A stretch of DNA of 21,728 bases from Halobacteriales archaeon QS_5_70_15. Its GTDB lineage: Archaea > Halobacteriota > Halobacteria > Halobacteriales > Haloarculaceae. Under the pieces are notes generated by a model. The model was given only the letters and a program-made list of their open reading frames with translations. It had not been told where the DNA came from and did no database searches. The stretch spans positions 1-21,728 of the forward strand of contig PXRQ01000003.1 in assembly GCA_003022005.1 (NCBI GenBank), in the 5' to 3' direction. The translations under genes were made by a program, and so were the position numbers. Positions 14,756-21,716 of the stretch are shown here, in pieces; position 1 is the stretch's first letter, and every line of letters starts with the position of its first letter.

Positions 14756-15688
14756 ATGGCCAGGGAGGCCGAGCGGCTGGGCGGCGAGTCGGGACGGACC
14801 GGCTCGATCAGGGGGTTCCTCGACTACATCCGCGACAAGCCCCGCGTCCGTCTGGGACTGATCATCGGTCCCCCGCTGCTCGTGCTGGTCGGGTTCTTCG
14901 TCCTGCCCATCGTCTCGATCGGGTTCCTCTCGTTCAGCCCGCCACAGCAGACGAACATCCTTCCGGGCGGGCGGGTCACCCTGGAGAACTACGCCCGGGC
15001 GTTCACGCAGTCGGTCTACCTCGACGTCCTGTGGCGGACGACGGTGATCACGGTCCAGACGACGGCCATCGTCGTCGCCATCGGGTACACGATGGCCTAC
15101 AGCATCGTCCGGTTCTCCCGGCGGACCTCGCTGCTGTTGCTGCTCGTCATCCTGCCGTTCTGGACGAACTACATCATCCGCATGTACGCGTGGATCAACA
15201 TCCTCCAGAAGGGCGGCGTCCTGAGTTCCATCCTCGAGATCGTCGGGGCAGTTCAGGGCGAGGTGGGGTACCTCTTCACCTGGCAGGCGGTGCTGATCGG
15301 GTTCGTCTACGTCTGGCTGCCGCTGGCGACGCTGCCGTTCTACGCGACGCTGGCGAACATGGACGAGGACCTCATCGAGGCCGCGAAGGACCTGGGCGCC
15401 GGACCGATCAAGACGTTCCTGACGGTCACGCTCCCCCTGACCAAGGGCGGGCTGATCGCCGGAACGATACTGGTCGCGATCCCCACGTTCGGGTCGTTCA
15501 TTACCCCCCGGCTCCTGGGCGGGACGAACGTCGTCATGATCGGCGTCGTCATCGAGGAACAGTTCGGCAGCGCGTTCAACTGGCCGTTCGGCGCCGCGCT
15601 GAGCATGCTCGTTACGGTCCTGGTCGTCGCGCTGCTGATCGGCGGGGTCCGTGCGGGCGGGAGCCTCTACGGCATGGGGGGTGACTGA
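14756..15688 (+). CDS. potB: ABC transporter permease, PotB type (310 aa)
   Basis: About six membrane helices follow a charged cytosolic N-terminus of 30 residues. The first helix is LGLIIGPPLLVLVGFFVLPI. A large extracytoplasmic loop after it includes LPGGRVTLENYARAFTQSVY, as in PotB/PotH. The coupling helix carries the EAA motif, EAAKDLGAGPIKTFLTVTLP (208-227), which docks on the ATPase. The gene lies 3 nt after the ATPase stop and 2 nt before the second permease, so all are one transcription unit. It forms half of the membrane channel, with the neighbouring permease as the other half. Confidence 0.9.
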   Translation: MAREAERLGGESGRTGSIRGFLDYIRDKPRVRLGLIIGPPLLVLVGFFVLPIVSIGFLSFSPPQQTNILPGGRVTLENYARAFTQSVYLDVLWRTTVITVQTTAIVVAIGYTMAYSIVRFSRRTSLLLLLVILPFWTNYIIRMYAWINILQKGGVLSSILEIVGAVQGEVGYLFTWQAVLIGFVYVWLPLATLPFYATLANMDEDLIEAAKDLGAGPIKTFLTVTLPLTKGGLIAGTILVAIPTFGSFITPRLLGGTNVVMIGVVIEEQFGSAFNWPFGAALSMLVTVLVVALLIGGVRAGGSLYGMGGD

Positions 15689-15690
15689 CC

Positions 15691-16560
15691 GTGTCGACCG
15701 ACTCCGAGCGGGGCCGCCCGCCATCGCTGGCCGAGCGGGACTCGCTCTACTACCGGATAGAGCGCGTCGCCGAGAACTACGGGCGGTCGGTGGGTCGCGG
15801 CGCCGCCGCGCTGCTGTTCTTCTACCTGTGGGCGCCGATCGCGGTACTGGTGTTCATGTCGTTCGCCCCGACCGTGCTGACGTTCCCGCCGGATCACCTG
15901 ACGCTGGAGTGGTACGTCGAGTTCCTCAACGACGAGGCCGCGCTCCGGGCGATCGGCCTCTCGCTCCAGGTCAGCCTCCCGGTCACGCTCATAAGCGTCA
16001 TCCTGGCGACCCTGGTCGCGTACGCGATCGACCGGTACGAGTTCCCCGGCAAGAGCTACATCCAGATCCTCGCGACGCTCCCGCTGATCGTCCCGCTGGT
16101 CGTCGGCGGGGTCGCCCTCGTGTTCTTCTTCGGGCTCCTCAAGGTCAGCGCGGGCTACACGACGGTCGTGATCGCCCACGTGGTCCGGTCGCTGCCGTTC
16201 TCGACGCTGATCATCGTCACGGTGTTCCTCTCGTTCGACCGGACCCTCGAGGAGGCCTCGATGGACCTCGGGGCCGACGAGTTCCAGACCTTCGTGAAGG
16301 TCACGCTCCCAGAGATCATGCCCGGCATCGTCGCCGGCGGCCTGCTCGCGTTCACCATCTCGTTCAACGAGTTCGTCTACACCTTCTTCGTCAAGAGTTC
16401 GGGCACGACGACGCTTCCCATCTTCATCTGGGAGAAGGTCCGGTTCGGGGTCACGCCCGAGGTGAACGTGATCAGCGTCGTGTTCATCGCCGTCGCGGCC
16501 GTCCTGATCCTGGCCGCGGTCTGGCTGACCCGCGTCGAGGCGCTCACCGGCCGCGCCTGA
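15691..16560 (+). CDS. potC: ABC transporter permease, PotC type (289 aa)
   Basis: Six predicted helices follow an acidic N-terminus, with helix 1 at about residues 38-58 (AAALLFFYLWAPIAVLVFMS). LTLEWYVEFLNDEAALRAIG is the characteristic PotC/PotI loop. The EAA coupling motif is EEASMDLGADEFQTFVKVTL (187-206). A conserved ISFNEFVYTFFVKSSGTTTL segment follows, typical of second permeases in polyamine-type importers. GTG 15691 is preceded by GGGGTGA, a likely ribosome site overlapping the previous stop. It pairs with the upstream permease in the membrane. It is the last gene of the ABC operon that is clearly intact. Confidence 0.9.
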   Translation: MSTDSERGRPPSLAERDSLYYRIERVAENYGRSVGRGAAALLFFYLWAPIAVLVFMSFAPTVLTFPPDHLTLEWYVEFLNDEAALRAIGLSLQVSLPVTLISVILATLVAYAIDRYEFPGKSYIQILATLPLIVPLVVGGVALVFFFGLLKVSAGYTTVVIAHVVRSLPFSTLIIVTVFLSFDRTLEEASMDLGADEFQTFVKVTLPEIMPGIVAGGLLAFTISFNEFVYTFFVKSSGTTTLPIFIWEKVRFGVTPEVNVISVVFIAVAAVLILAAVWLTRVEALTGRA

Positions 16561-16648
16561 CCCTGGTCCCCTCACCCCTACTCCACCCCGCTTCCGCTCC
16601 CACACCCACCTACCCCCGCACCCACTCACGCCGCTCTCACATCCGCTT
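16561..16648 (+). other. C/T-rich tract after the ABC operon
   Basis: For about 90 nt after the permease stop the plus strand is nearly all C, T and A, with very few G. It ends just before a hairpin at 16649. It may serve as a transcription termination zone. No coding potential was seen in it. Confidence 0.4.
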
Positions 16649-16896
16649 CCGCCTCTACAGGCGGAGCAGGCCGAGTGCCTCGGGGGCGTTCGGAAGACCG
16701 GAGGTCCTCCGTGATGACGAGACGCCGGAGGCGTCTCGAACCACTCGACTCCGAGGGTGAAGGCTGCAAACGCAGTCGAACTTCCACTTTCACTCCGGAC
16801 GGTCGGCGTTCAAGGGTAACGCAACTGCTACTCTCGAACGGAGCAAATGGCCCACGATCAGACTCCCGTGAAAACGCTGAATCTCACGGTCTCAAC
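16649..16896 (+). mobile_element. Probable 3' relic of an IS200/IS605-family (TnpB) element
   Basis: This stretch has clearly lower G+C than its surroundings, especially after 16740. It has remains of coding sequence in changing frames, such as LRDDETPEASRTTRLR and VKAANAVELPLSLRTVGV. From memory these resemble the poorly conserved C-terminal tails of haloarchaeal TnpB (IS1341-type) proteins. It holds several hairpins: 16649-16664 (CCGCCT/AGGCGG), 16698-16710 (CGGAGG/CCTCCG), a perfect 9-bp stem at 16718-16738 (CGAGACGCC/GGCGTCTCG), and a 6-bp stem with a 12-nt loop at 16866-16889 (CCGTGA/TCACGG). The last is placed as an IS200/IS605 right-end hairpin, with TCAAC close after it. No transposase or catalytic motif remains, and the left end was not found. 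It abuts a truncated peptidase gene. Confidence 0.4.
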
Positions 16897-17528
16897 GCCA
16901 TCGAGGTGCTGACGGACGTCCTCCACGAGATGCGGACCGACCCCGCGTTCGAGGCCCTCGCGGACGTGCCCGCGGACGTCCGGGAGGCGATCGAGGGCGG
17001 CCGGTCGGAGGCCGAGGACCCGTTCGGCGAGGGCAGCACGGACTTCGTGCTCTCCCCGTCGCTGACCGTGGGCAACATCGAGGGGGCGAGAAAGTGAACC
17101 TCGCGGCCGATCGCGCCCGCGCGGAGGTGGACCTCCGGCTGCCGGTCGGGTCAGCGACCGACGAGGCGCTCGCGTGGGTCGAGGACGTCGTCGCCGGGCA
17201 CTCCGGGGAGATATCCGTCGAGTGCCTCTCGCGGACCGAGCCGGCCTACACCGACCCGGACCACCCCCTGCTCCGGACGCTCCGGCGCTGTGCCGTCCGG
17301 GTGCAGGGCCGGGAGTCGAACCCGCCCCCCTTCGCCTGCGGGTTCGGGTTCACCGACTGCCGCTTCTACCGCCGCGAGGGGATCCCGAGCGCCTACTACG
17401 GCCCGTACCCGTACGACATGGGCAGCCAGAACGAGTACATCACCGTCGAGGACTTCGCCGAGTCGGTGGGGGTCCACGCGCTGACCGCGGTGGAGTACCT
17501 GACCGGCGAGCGAGCAGCCGGGGGGTGA
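16894..17528 (+). pseudogene. M20-family peptidase/deacylase, N-terminally truncated and frameshifted
   Basis: Only the second half of an M20 metallopeptidase remains. It has the dimerisation domain (NAIEVLTDVLHEMRTDPAFE, FVLSPSLTVGNIEG, DRARAEVDLRLPVG) and the end of the catalytic domain (CGFGFTDCRFYRREGIPSAY, SQNEYITVEDFAESVGVHAL). The N-terminal half, with the metal-binding His and Asp/Glu residues, is absent, and a probable mobile-element relic lies at the junction. A one-base loss in the G5 run at 17082-17086 also splits what is left: adding one G gives NIEGGEKVNLAADRA. This family hydrolyses peptide, N-acyl or N-carbamoyl bonds (ArgE, DapE, carbamoylase types). In this operon position it may once have acted with the amidohydrolase that follows. 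It cannot be active as it stands. Confidence 0.75.
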
Positions 17529-17579
17529 GCGACCGTGGGGGGTGAGCATCCGCGGGGGCCGGCCCCACCGACGCGAAGG

Positions 17580-17586
17580 TATATAC
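17580..17586 (+). promoter_or_regulatory. TATA-like element for the amidohydrolase gene
   Basis: TATATAC is the clearest TATA sequence in the window, 51-57 nt upstream of ATG 17637. It implies a leader of roughly 30 nt and a promoter separate from the ABC operon. Confidence 0.6.
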
Positions 17587-17636
17587 GGAGCGGAGCGAAC
17601 GGCCCGGACGTCGGACCTCGGAGTCCGCACGCACAC

Positions 17637-19223
17637 ATGGCGACGTACACACTCCTCGTCGAGAACGCGTACGTAGAACGGCTCGGTCGGACCGTCGACA
17701 TCGGGATCGAGGGCGACACCATCGTGCGGGTCGGCGACGTCGACGGGACCGCCGACCGCGTCGTGGACGCGGCCGGGAACCTCGTCGGGCCGGGGTTCGC
17801 GGAGTGTCACCTGCACGTCGACAAGGCGTTCGCCGCGTGTGGCGCCCGCAGACCGCGCGGCCACGAGGAGCCGTTCAGTTTCGACCGGATCGCCGACCTC
17901 GAGGCCGAGTACTTCGCGGCGGCTTCGGTCGAGGACATCGAACGGAACGCCGTCAGGAACGTCGAGATGGCGGTCGCGGCGGGGTCGACGTGTCTCCGGA
18001 GTCACGTCGGGGTCTCGGGAGAATCCGGGCTGAAGCGCATGGAGGCGGTGGTCCGGGCCCGGGAGGCGACGAGCGACATCGCCGACCTGCAACTGGTCGT
18101 CACCGCGGGCGACGTCCGCGAGGCGGACGCGGCGGCCCGGGCCAGGGAGGCCATCGAGATGGGTCTCGACGTCGGCGGTGGAGGAGCGGGGGCGTTCGAC
18201 GAGCCCGTGCTGGTCGGCGGGGTCGATCCGGCGACCGCTCACGACGACGTCGAGGGGGTGCTGCCCGCGTGGTTCGAGCTGGCCCGGGAGTACGACGTCG
18301 GCATCGACCTCCACGTCCACGACGGTGGGACCCTGGGCACCTACACCCTCGAACGGCTGGTCGAGTTCGCCCGCCGGTTCGACTACCACGGCAGGGTGAC
18401 CGCGAGCCACTGCTACTGCCTCTCGAACGTCCCGGAGTGGCGACAGGACGAGCTGGTCGAGACGCTCGGCGAGGTCGGGATGAGCGTCGTGACGTGCTAC
18501 CAGAGCACCCGGCCCGAGATGCCGGTCCGGAAGCTGCTGACCGAGGGCGATAGGAAAGGGGTCACGCTCGGTCACGGCACGGACAACGACCGGGACTTCG
18601 TGTTCCCGCACGGGAACGCGGACATGCTGGAGGGGGCGCTCGTCCAGTCGAACAAGCTCCACGGGGACCGGACGTTCGTCGAGGACTACCGCTGGTACGA
18701 CACCGACGAGGGGCTCGGGGCGCTGTGGGAGATGCTCACGCACAACGGCGCGAGGGTCCTCGGGATCGGGGACCGCTACGGGGTCGAGGAGGGGACCCCC
18801 GCGAACCTCGTGGTGTTCGACAGCCCGTCCCCGCAGTGGGCAATCATCACCCAGGCCGAGCGGACGCACGTGATCACGGACGGAACCGTCGTCGCGGAGG
18901 ACGGGGACCTGACGCCGGAGCACACGGTCGTGGGAGGGCACGACGACGTCCTCGAGCCGCCCGACCGTCGGGGGCCGAGGACGGCACGGAGTAGACGGGA
19001 TCGGCCCGGGTACCGGCGGCAGGATCGGCCCGGGGCGGGGACGGAGTACCCACGCCGCCTCAGGATCCGCCCGCTCATCGGCGCTCGCGGACGTGGTCGC
19101 TCGTTCGCACCCGGAAGTCGAGCTTGTCCGTCGAGCGGATCCACGAGAGGTGGCCCGAGAGCCGGTCGGCGTCCCGGAGCGCCTCGATCGTGTGGGACTC
19201 CTCGCGGAGCTCCTCGTTGGTGA
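17637..19223 (+). CDS. Amidohydrolase of the cytosine deaminase/AtzC group, C-terminal end disturbed
   Basis: A metal-dependent hydrolase TIM barrel with small beta-sandwich ends. Ligand motifs are H58-L-H60 (ECHLHVDK), H226 (DLHVHDGG), H258 (TASHCYC) and D316 (LGHGTDNDRDF). The 32-residue gap between H226 and H258 equals that of E. coli CodA (H214/H246). The segment DFVFPHGNADMLEGA is also typical of this group. Where CodA has its catalytic Glu217, this protein has Asp229, so cytosine is not a safe substrate. Deamination or removal of an amine from a heterocycle (as in AtzC) is likely. The reading frame runs to 19223 (528 aa), but after about residue 442 it becomes Arg-rich and overlaps another gene. 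Adding one G in the run at 18970-18974 would end the protein near 18994 with SGAEDGTE, the more natural end. Confidence 0.82.
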   Translation: MATYTLLVENAYVERLGRTVDIGIEGDTIVRVGDVDGTADRVVDAAGNLVGPGFAECHLHVDKAFAACGARRPRGHEEPFSFDRIADLEAEYFAAASVEDIERNAVRNVEMAVAAGSTCLRSHVGVSGESGLKRMEAVVRAREATSDIADLQLVVTAGDVREADAAARAREAIEMGLDVGGGGAGAFDEPVLVGGVDPATAHDDVEGVLPAWFELAREYDVGIDLHVHDGGTLGTYTLERLVEFARRFDYHGRVTASHCYCLSNVPEWRQDELVETLGEVGMSVVTCYQSTRPEMPVRKLLTEGDRKGVTLGHGTDNDRDFVFPHGNADMLEGALVQSNKLHGDRTFVEDYRWYDTDEGLGALWEMLTHNGARVLGIGDRYGVEEGTPANLVVFDSPSPQWAIITQAERTHVITDGTVVAEDGDLTPEHTVVGGHDDVLEPPDRRGPRTARSRRDRPGYRRQDRPGAGTEYPRRLRIRPLIGARGRGRSFAPGSRACPSSGSTRGGPRAGRRPGAPRSCGTPRGAPRW

Positions 19224-19379
19224 ACGTCGCGTGTTCTGTTCGTGGCGGGGCCGACAGAGCGTGACCGTCGGGCTCTCCGCACGGTTCTCGGGGACCAGGT
19301 GGTGCTCCTGGAGCGCCCCCGGGTCGTCGATCCGTTCGTGTGGGACGACCCGTCGACACAGCGCGCACGTCGTCGGCAT
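19075..19379 (-). pseudogene. HNH endonuclease-like small protein, frameshifted and missing a zinc ligand
   Basis: From ATG 19379 the frame reads MPTTCALCRRVVP, then EHHLVPENRAESPTVTLCRP, the CxxC and HH core of a small HNH (His-Asn-His) protein. The second CxxC should be CRPCH but is CRPRH (codon at 19247-19245), so one zinc ligand is lost. Three codons later the frame fails. Adding one base near 19235 continues it as HATFTNEELREESHTIEALR to DFRVRTSDHVRERR and a stop at 19075. Reassembled it is about 101 aa, a usual length for the haloarchaeal HNH proteins I recall. Members may nick DNA or just bind it, and the role is unknown. Both the substitution and the frameshift argue for true decay. 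It converges on the amidohydrolase, whose run-on frame overlaps it. Confidence 0.6.
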
Positions 19380-19477
19380 CGGGGAGCGCTACGGGCCGGT
19401 GGTACACGAACCGTTCGCCGACCGACCCGGTCCCGCCGGGACGCCGCGGACCTCGCAGGGCGGGTCCCGGTCGCGTC

Positions 19478-19954
19478 TCACCCGCCCTCGGACCCGTCGT
19501 CGACCCGAACGAAGGTGACCGGGCAGGGAGCGTTCAGCATGACCTCCTGGGCGGTCGACCCGAAGACGGTCTTCCCGCTCGGGGACCGGGCGCGACCGCC
19601 GACGATGATCAGGTCGACGCCGTGCTCCTCCGCGAACTCGACGATCCTCTCGCCCGTCTCGTCGTCCTCGCCGAGGCGGCCGTTCCACGTGAACTCCACC
19701 CCCGCCGCCTCCAGCGCGTCGCCGAGGTCGCGGATCGTGGCGTAGCGCTTGGCGACGGTGTCCGGCGTGTGCTCGGAGTCCGGGTCGATGTCCAGGTTCT
19801 CGCGTGCCGACCGGTACTCCTCTCGCGTGAACACGTGCAGGAGCTTCACCGTGGCGCCCGCCGCCCCGGCGAGCGCGGTCGCCGTCTCGGCGAGTTCCGC
19901 CGCCCGGTCCCGGTCCGTGCTGCCTACCGCCAGGAGGACGGTTTCGAGCTTCAT
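19478..19954 (-). CDS. Universal stress protein (UspA family), 158 aa
   Basis: This is a single-domain USP with the Rossmann-like order beta1 (ETVLLAVGSTDRDRAAEL), an alpha helix, and beta2 (ATVKLLHVFTREE). The C-terminal nucleotide loop is GGRARSPSGKTVFGSTAQEV, which fits the G-x2-G-x(9)-G-S/T ATP-binding pattern, followed by APCPVTFVRV. It is soluble and probably binds ATP; USPs are linked to survival under stress, with no fixed reaction. ATG 19954 is preferred because a TATA-like GTTTATG lies 29 nt upstream. It is encoded on the same strand as the HNH pseudogene, with 98 nt between. Haloarchaea have many USP paralogues, so the specific role is open. Confidence 0.88.
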   Translation of the reverse strand: MKLETVLLAVGSTDRDRAAELAETATALAGAAGATVKLLHVFTREEYRSARENLDIDPDSEHTPDTVAKRYATIRDLGDALEAAGVEFTWNGRLGEDDETGERIVEFAEEHGVDLIIVGGRARSPSGKTVFGSTAQEVMLNAPCPVTFVRVDDGSEGG

Positions 19955-19977
19955 ACCCGGGAACTTTCCCGCGTCGC

Positions 19978-19986
19978 GACATAAAC
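19978..19986 (-). promoter_or_regulatory. TATA-like element for the universal stress gene
   Basis: GTTTATGTC on the minus strand is centred about 28 nt upstream of ATG 19954. It is identical over nine bases to the element of the DisA_N gene. Confidence 0.6.
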
Positions 19987-20294
19987 GTTGTGCGGGGTTC
20001 ACTCGGCGGCGAGTACCGTTTCATACGGTCGTGCGTCGTCTCTTACCGTCGATACCCGACCCTGTCCGGGTTATCGCCGGTACATCGTTACGCCCGACCG
20101 TATCACTGCTGGCCCCGGGACCCCCTCGATCGCCTACCGGCCGGGTCGACCCTTCGAGCCCCCGACCACTCCCGCGGTGTCGCCGGGTCCGATGCCGGGT
20201 CGAGGTGCGCGGAAAAGGCCCCACCCCGGAGCCGTCGCCGCCCGGTCCCCGGGCTCGTCCCGATTTACTCGGAACCGGAAGAACACCTTCGATA

Positions 20295-20303
20295 TGATTA
20301 AGT
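20295..20303 (+). promoter_or_regulatory. TATA-like element for the second binding-protein gene
   Basis: TGATTAAGT lies in an A/T-rich stretch (20288-20306), about 40 nt upstream of ATG 20340. An ATG at 20304 directly touches it and is therefore an unlikely start. Confidence 0.45.
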
Positions 20304-20339
20304 ATGTCAGACCGAAACCGGTGTCCGACGCCTACTACT

Positions 20340-21716
20340 ATGATCGAGAAACACGACACAGGGATGACACGCCGTCGCTACGTGGCCGCCTCGAGCACGC
20401 TCGCTGCGATGGGTCTCGCGGGCTGTACCGGCAGTGGCGGTGGCGACGGCGGCGGGAGCGATGGCGGTGACGGCGGCGACGGCGGCGACGGCGACGGCGG
20501 TGACGGTGGCGGGAGCGAAGGCGGCTCGGGCGGGCCGCTCGAGGTGCTCCACGGCTGGACGGGCGGCGACGGCGCCAAGGCCGCCGAGGCGCTCGCGAGC
20601 GCGTTCCAGGAGGCCCACCCCGACGTCGAGGCGGAGTTCAACCCCATCGGCGGGGGCGGGAACGAGAACCTCGACGCGGTGGTCGCCAACCGGCTCCAGA
20701 GCGGCGACCCGCCGAGCTCGTTCGCCAACTGGCCCGGGAAGAACCTCCTGCGGTACGAGGGGGCCCTCGGGAGCGTGGACGACGTCTGGTCCGACGCCGG
20801 CTTCGAGGACGTCATGATCGACGAGGCGGTCGACCTCCACGAGATGAGCGGGAGCTTCGGGGCGGTCCCGCTGGGCTCCCACCGGCTCAACTGCCTGTTC
20901 TACAACGTCTCGGTCGTCGAGGAGGCGGGCGTCGATCCCGACTCGCTCACGAGCGTCTCGGCGCTGGTGGACGCGCTGGAGACGGTCTCGAGCGAGACGG
21001 ACAGGATCCCGATGACACACGCGATGTCGGGTACCTGGACGACGACCCAGCTCTGGGGGGCGATGATGCTCGGCCAGGAGGGGTTCGACGCCTACACGGA
21101 CTTCATCAACGGGGAGGGCTCCGAGGAGGCGGTCCGGGCCACCTTCGAGTCGACGGCGACGGTGCTCGAGAACTACATCAGCGACGACGCCGCCTCCATC
21201 GGGCTGACCGAGTCCAACCAGAACATCATCAACGGTGAAGCGGCGTTCATCCACCAGGGTAACTGGGCCGCCGGGGCCTACCGGAACGCCGAGGACTTCG
21301 AGTACAACGAGGACTGGGGGTTCAAGACGTTCCCCGGGACGGAGGGGATGTACACCCTGCACTTCGACTCGTTCCTCTACCCCTCGGACAACCCGACCCC
21401 GGAGAAGGCCAAGACCTGGCTCGAGTTCGTCGGGAGCGAGGAGGCCCAGGTCGCGTTCAACCAGTTCAAGGGATCGATCCCGACCCGGACGGACGTCAGC
21501 ATGGACGAGTTCGGGCCGTACCTCCAGGAGACCGCACAGGACTTCGCGGAGGCCGACCAGCGCCCGCCGACGCTCCAGCACGGCCTCGCGGTCACGCGGG
21601 AGAAGATGACCGCGCTCAACGAGGTGGTTTCCTCGGAGTTCACCGGGCCGTACAACGTCGACGCGGCGACCACGGGGTTCATGGACGCGGTGTCGGACGG
21701 CGACGGCGGGTACTGA
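20340..21716 (+). CDS. Extracellular solute-binding lipoprotein, family 1 (sugar-type ABC), about 458 aa
   Basis: From ATG 20340 the protein starts MIEKHDTGMTRRRYVAASST and reaches lipobox LAGC with Cys29, a Tat lipoprotein signal. ATG 20364 (MTRRRYVAAS) is an equally good start; ATG 20304 touches the promoter element. A 35-residue Gly/Asp/Ser linker follows. The mature domain resembles maltose/glycerol-3-phosphate-type binding proteins. It has LEVLHGWTGGDGAKAAEALA, DAVVANRLQSGDPPSSFANW, GTWTTTQLWGAMMLGQEGFD, NIINGEAAFIHQGNWAAGAY and NPTPEKAKTWLEFVGSEEAQ. It would capture a sugar or similar solute outside the cell. Its permeases and ATPase should follow beyond the window, which ends 12 nt after the stop. 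It is unrelated to the polyamine-type protein upstream except in general fold. The ligand is unknown. Confidence 0.87.
   Translation: MIEKHDTGMTRRRYVAASSTLAAMGLAGCTGSGGGDGGGSDGGDGGDGGDGDGGDGGGSEGGSGGPLEVLHGWTGGDGAKAAEALASAFQEAHPDVEAEFNPIGGGGNENLDAVVANRLQSGDPPSSFANWPGKNLLRYEGALGSVDDVWSDAGFEDVMIDEAVDLHEMSGSFGAVPLGSHRLNCLFYNVSVVEEAGVDPDSLTSVSALVDALETVSSETDRIPMTHAMSGTWTTTQLWGAMMLGQEGFDAYTDFINGEGSEEAVRATFESTATVLENYISDDAASIGLTESNQNIINGEAAFIHQGNWAAGAYRNAEDFEYNEDWGFKTFPGTEGMYTLHFDSFLYPSDNPTPEKAKTWLEFVGSEEAQVAFNQFKGSIPTRTDVSMDEFGPYLQETAQDFAEADQRPPTLQHGLAVTREKMTALNEVVSSEFTGPYNVDAATTGFMDAVSDGDGGY
20430..20534 (+). repeat. Gly/Asp-rich linker repeat in the second binding protein
   Basis: Imperfect tandem GGCGAC/GGCGGT hexamers encode a run of Gly, Asp and Ser (about residues 31-65) between the lipidated Cys and the binding domain. 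This is a flexible acidic tether, and such short repeats are prone to length change by slippage. Confidence 0.6.

Larger units (their letters stand above)
19955..20339. other. Divergent intergenic region (385 nt) before the second binding protein
   Basis: I see no gene here. It holds the stress-protein promoter at its left end, a short inverted repeat ACCGT/ACGGT (20015-20029), some lower-GC stretches around 20015-20110, and the binding-protein promoter at its right end. It is likely a shared regulatory region. Confidence 0.5.

Noticed and set aside
13649..15724. 691-codon minus-strand frame opposite the ABC ATPase and permease
   Set aside because: Its composition is shadow-like (Asp/Arg/Val rich, no motifs), while the plus strand carries complete ABC motifs.
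17151..19379. 742-codon minus-strand frame that begins with the HNH start
   Set aside because: Only the first 45-50 codons are HNH-like. After the frame break the rest is antisense to the amidohydrolase.
20430..20534. Possible CRISPR or minisatellite array
   Set aside because: The hexamer repeats encode a Gly/Asp linker in frame. There are no spacers.
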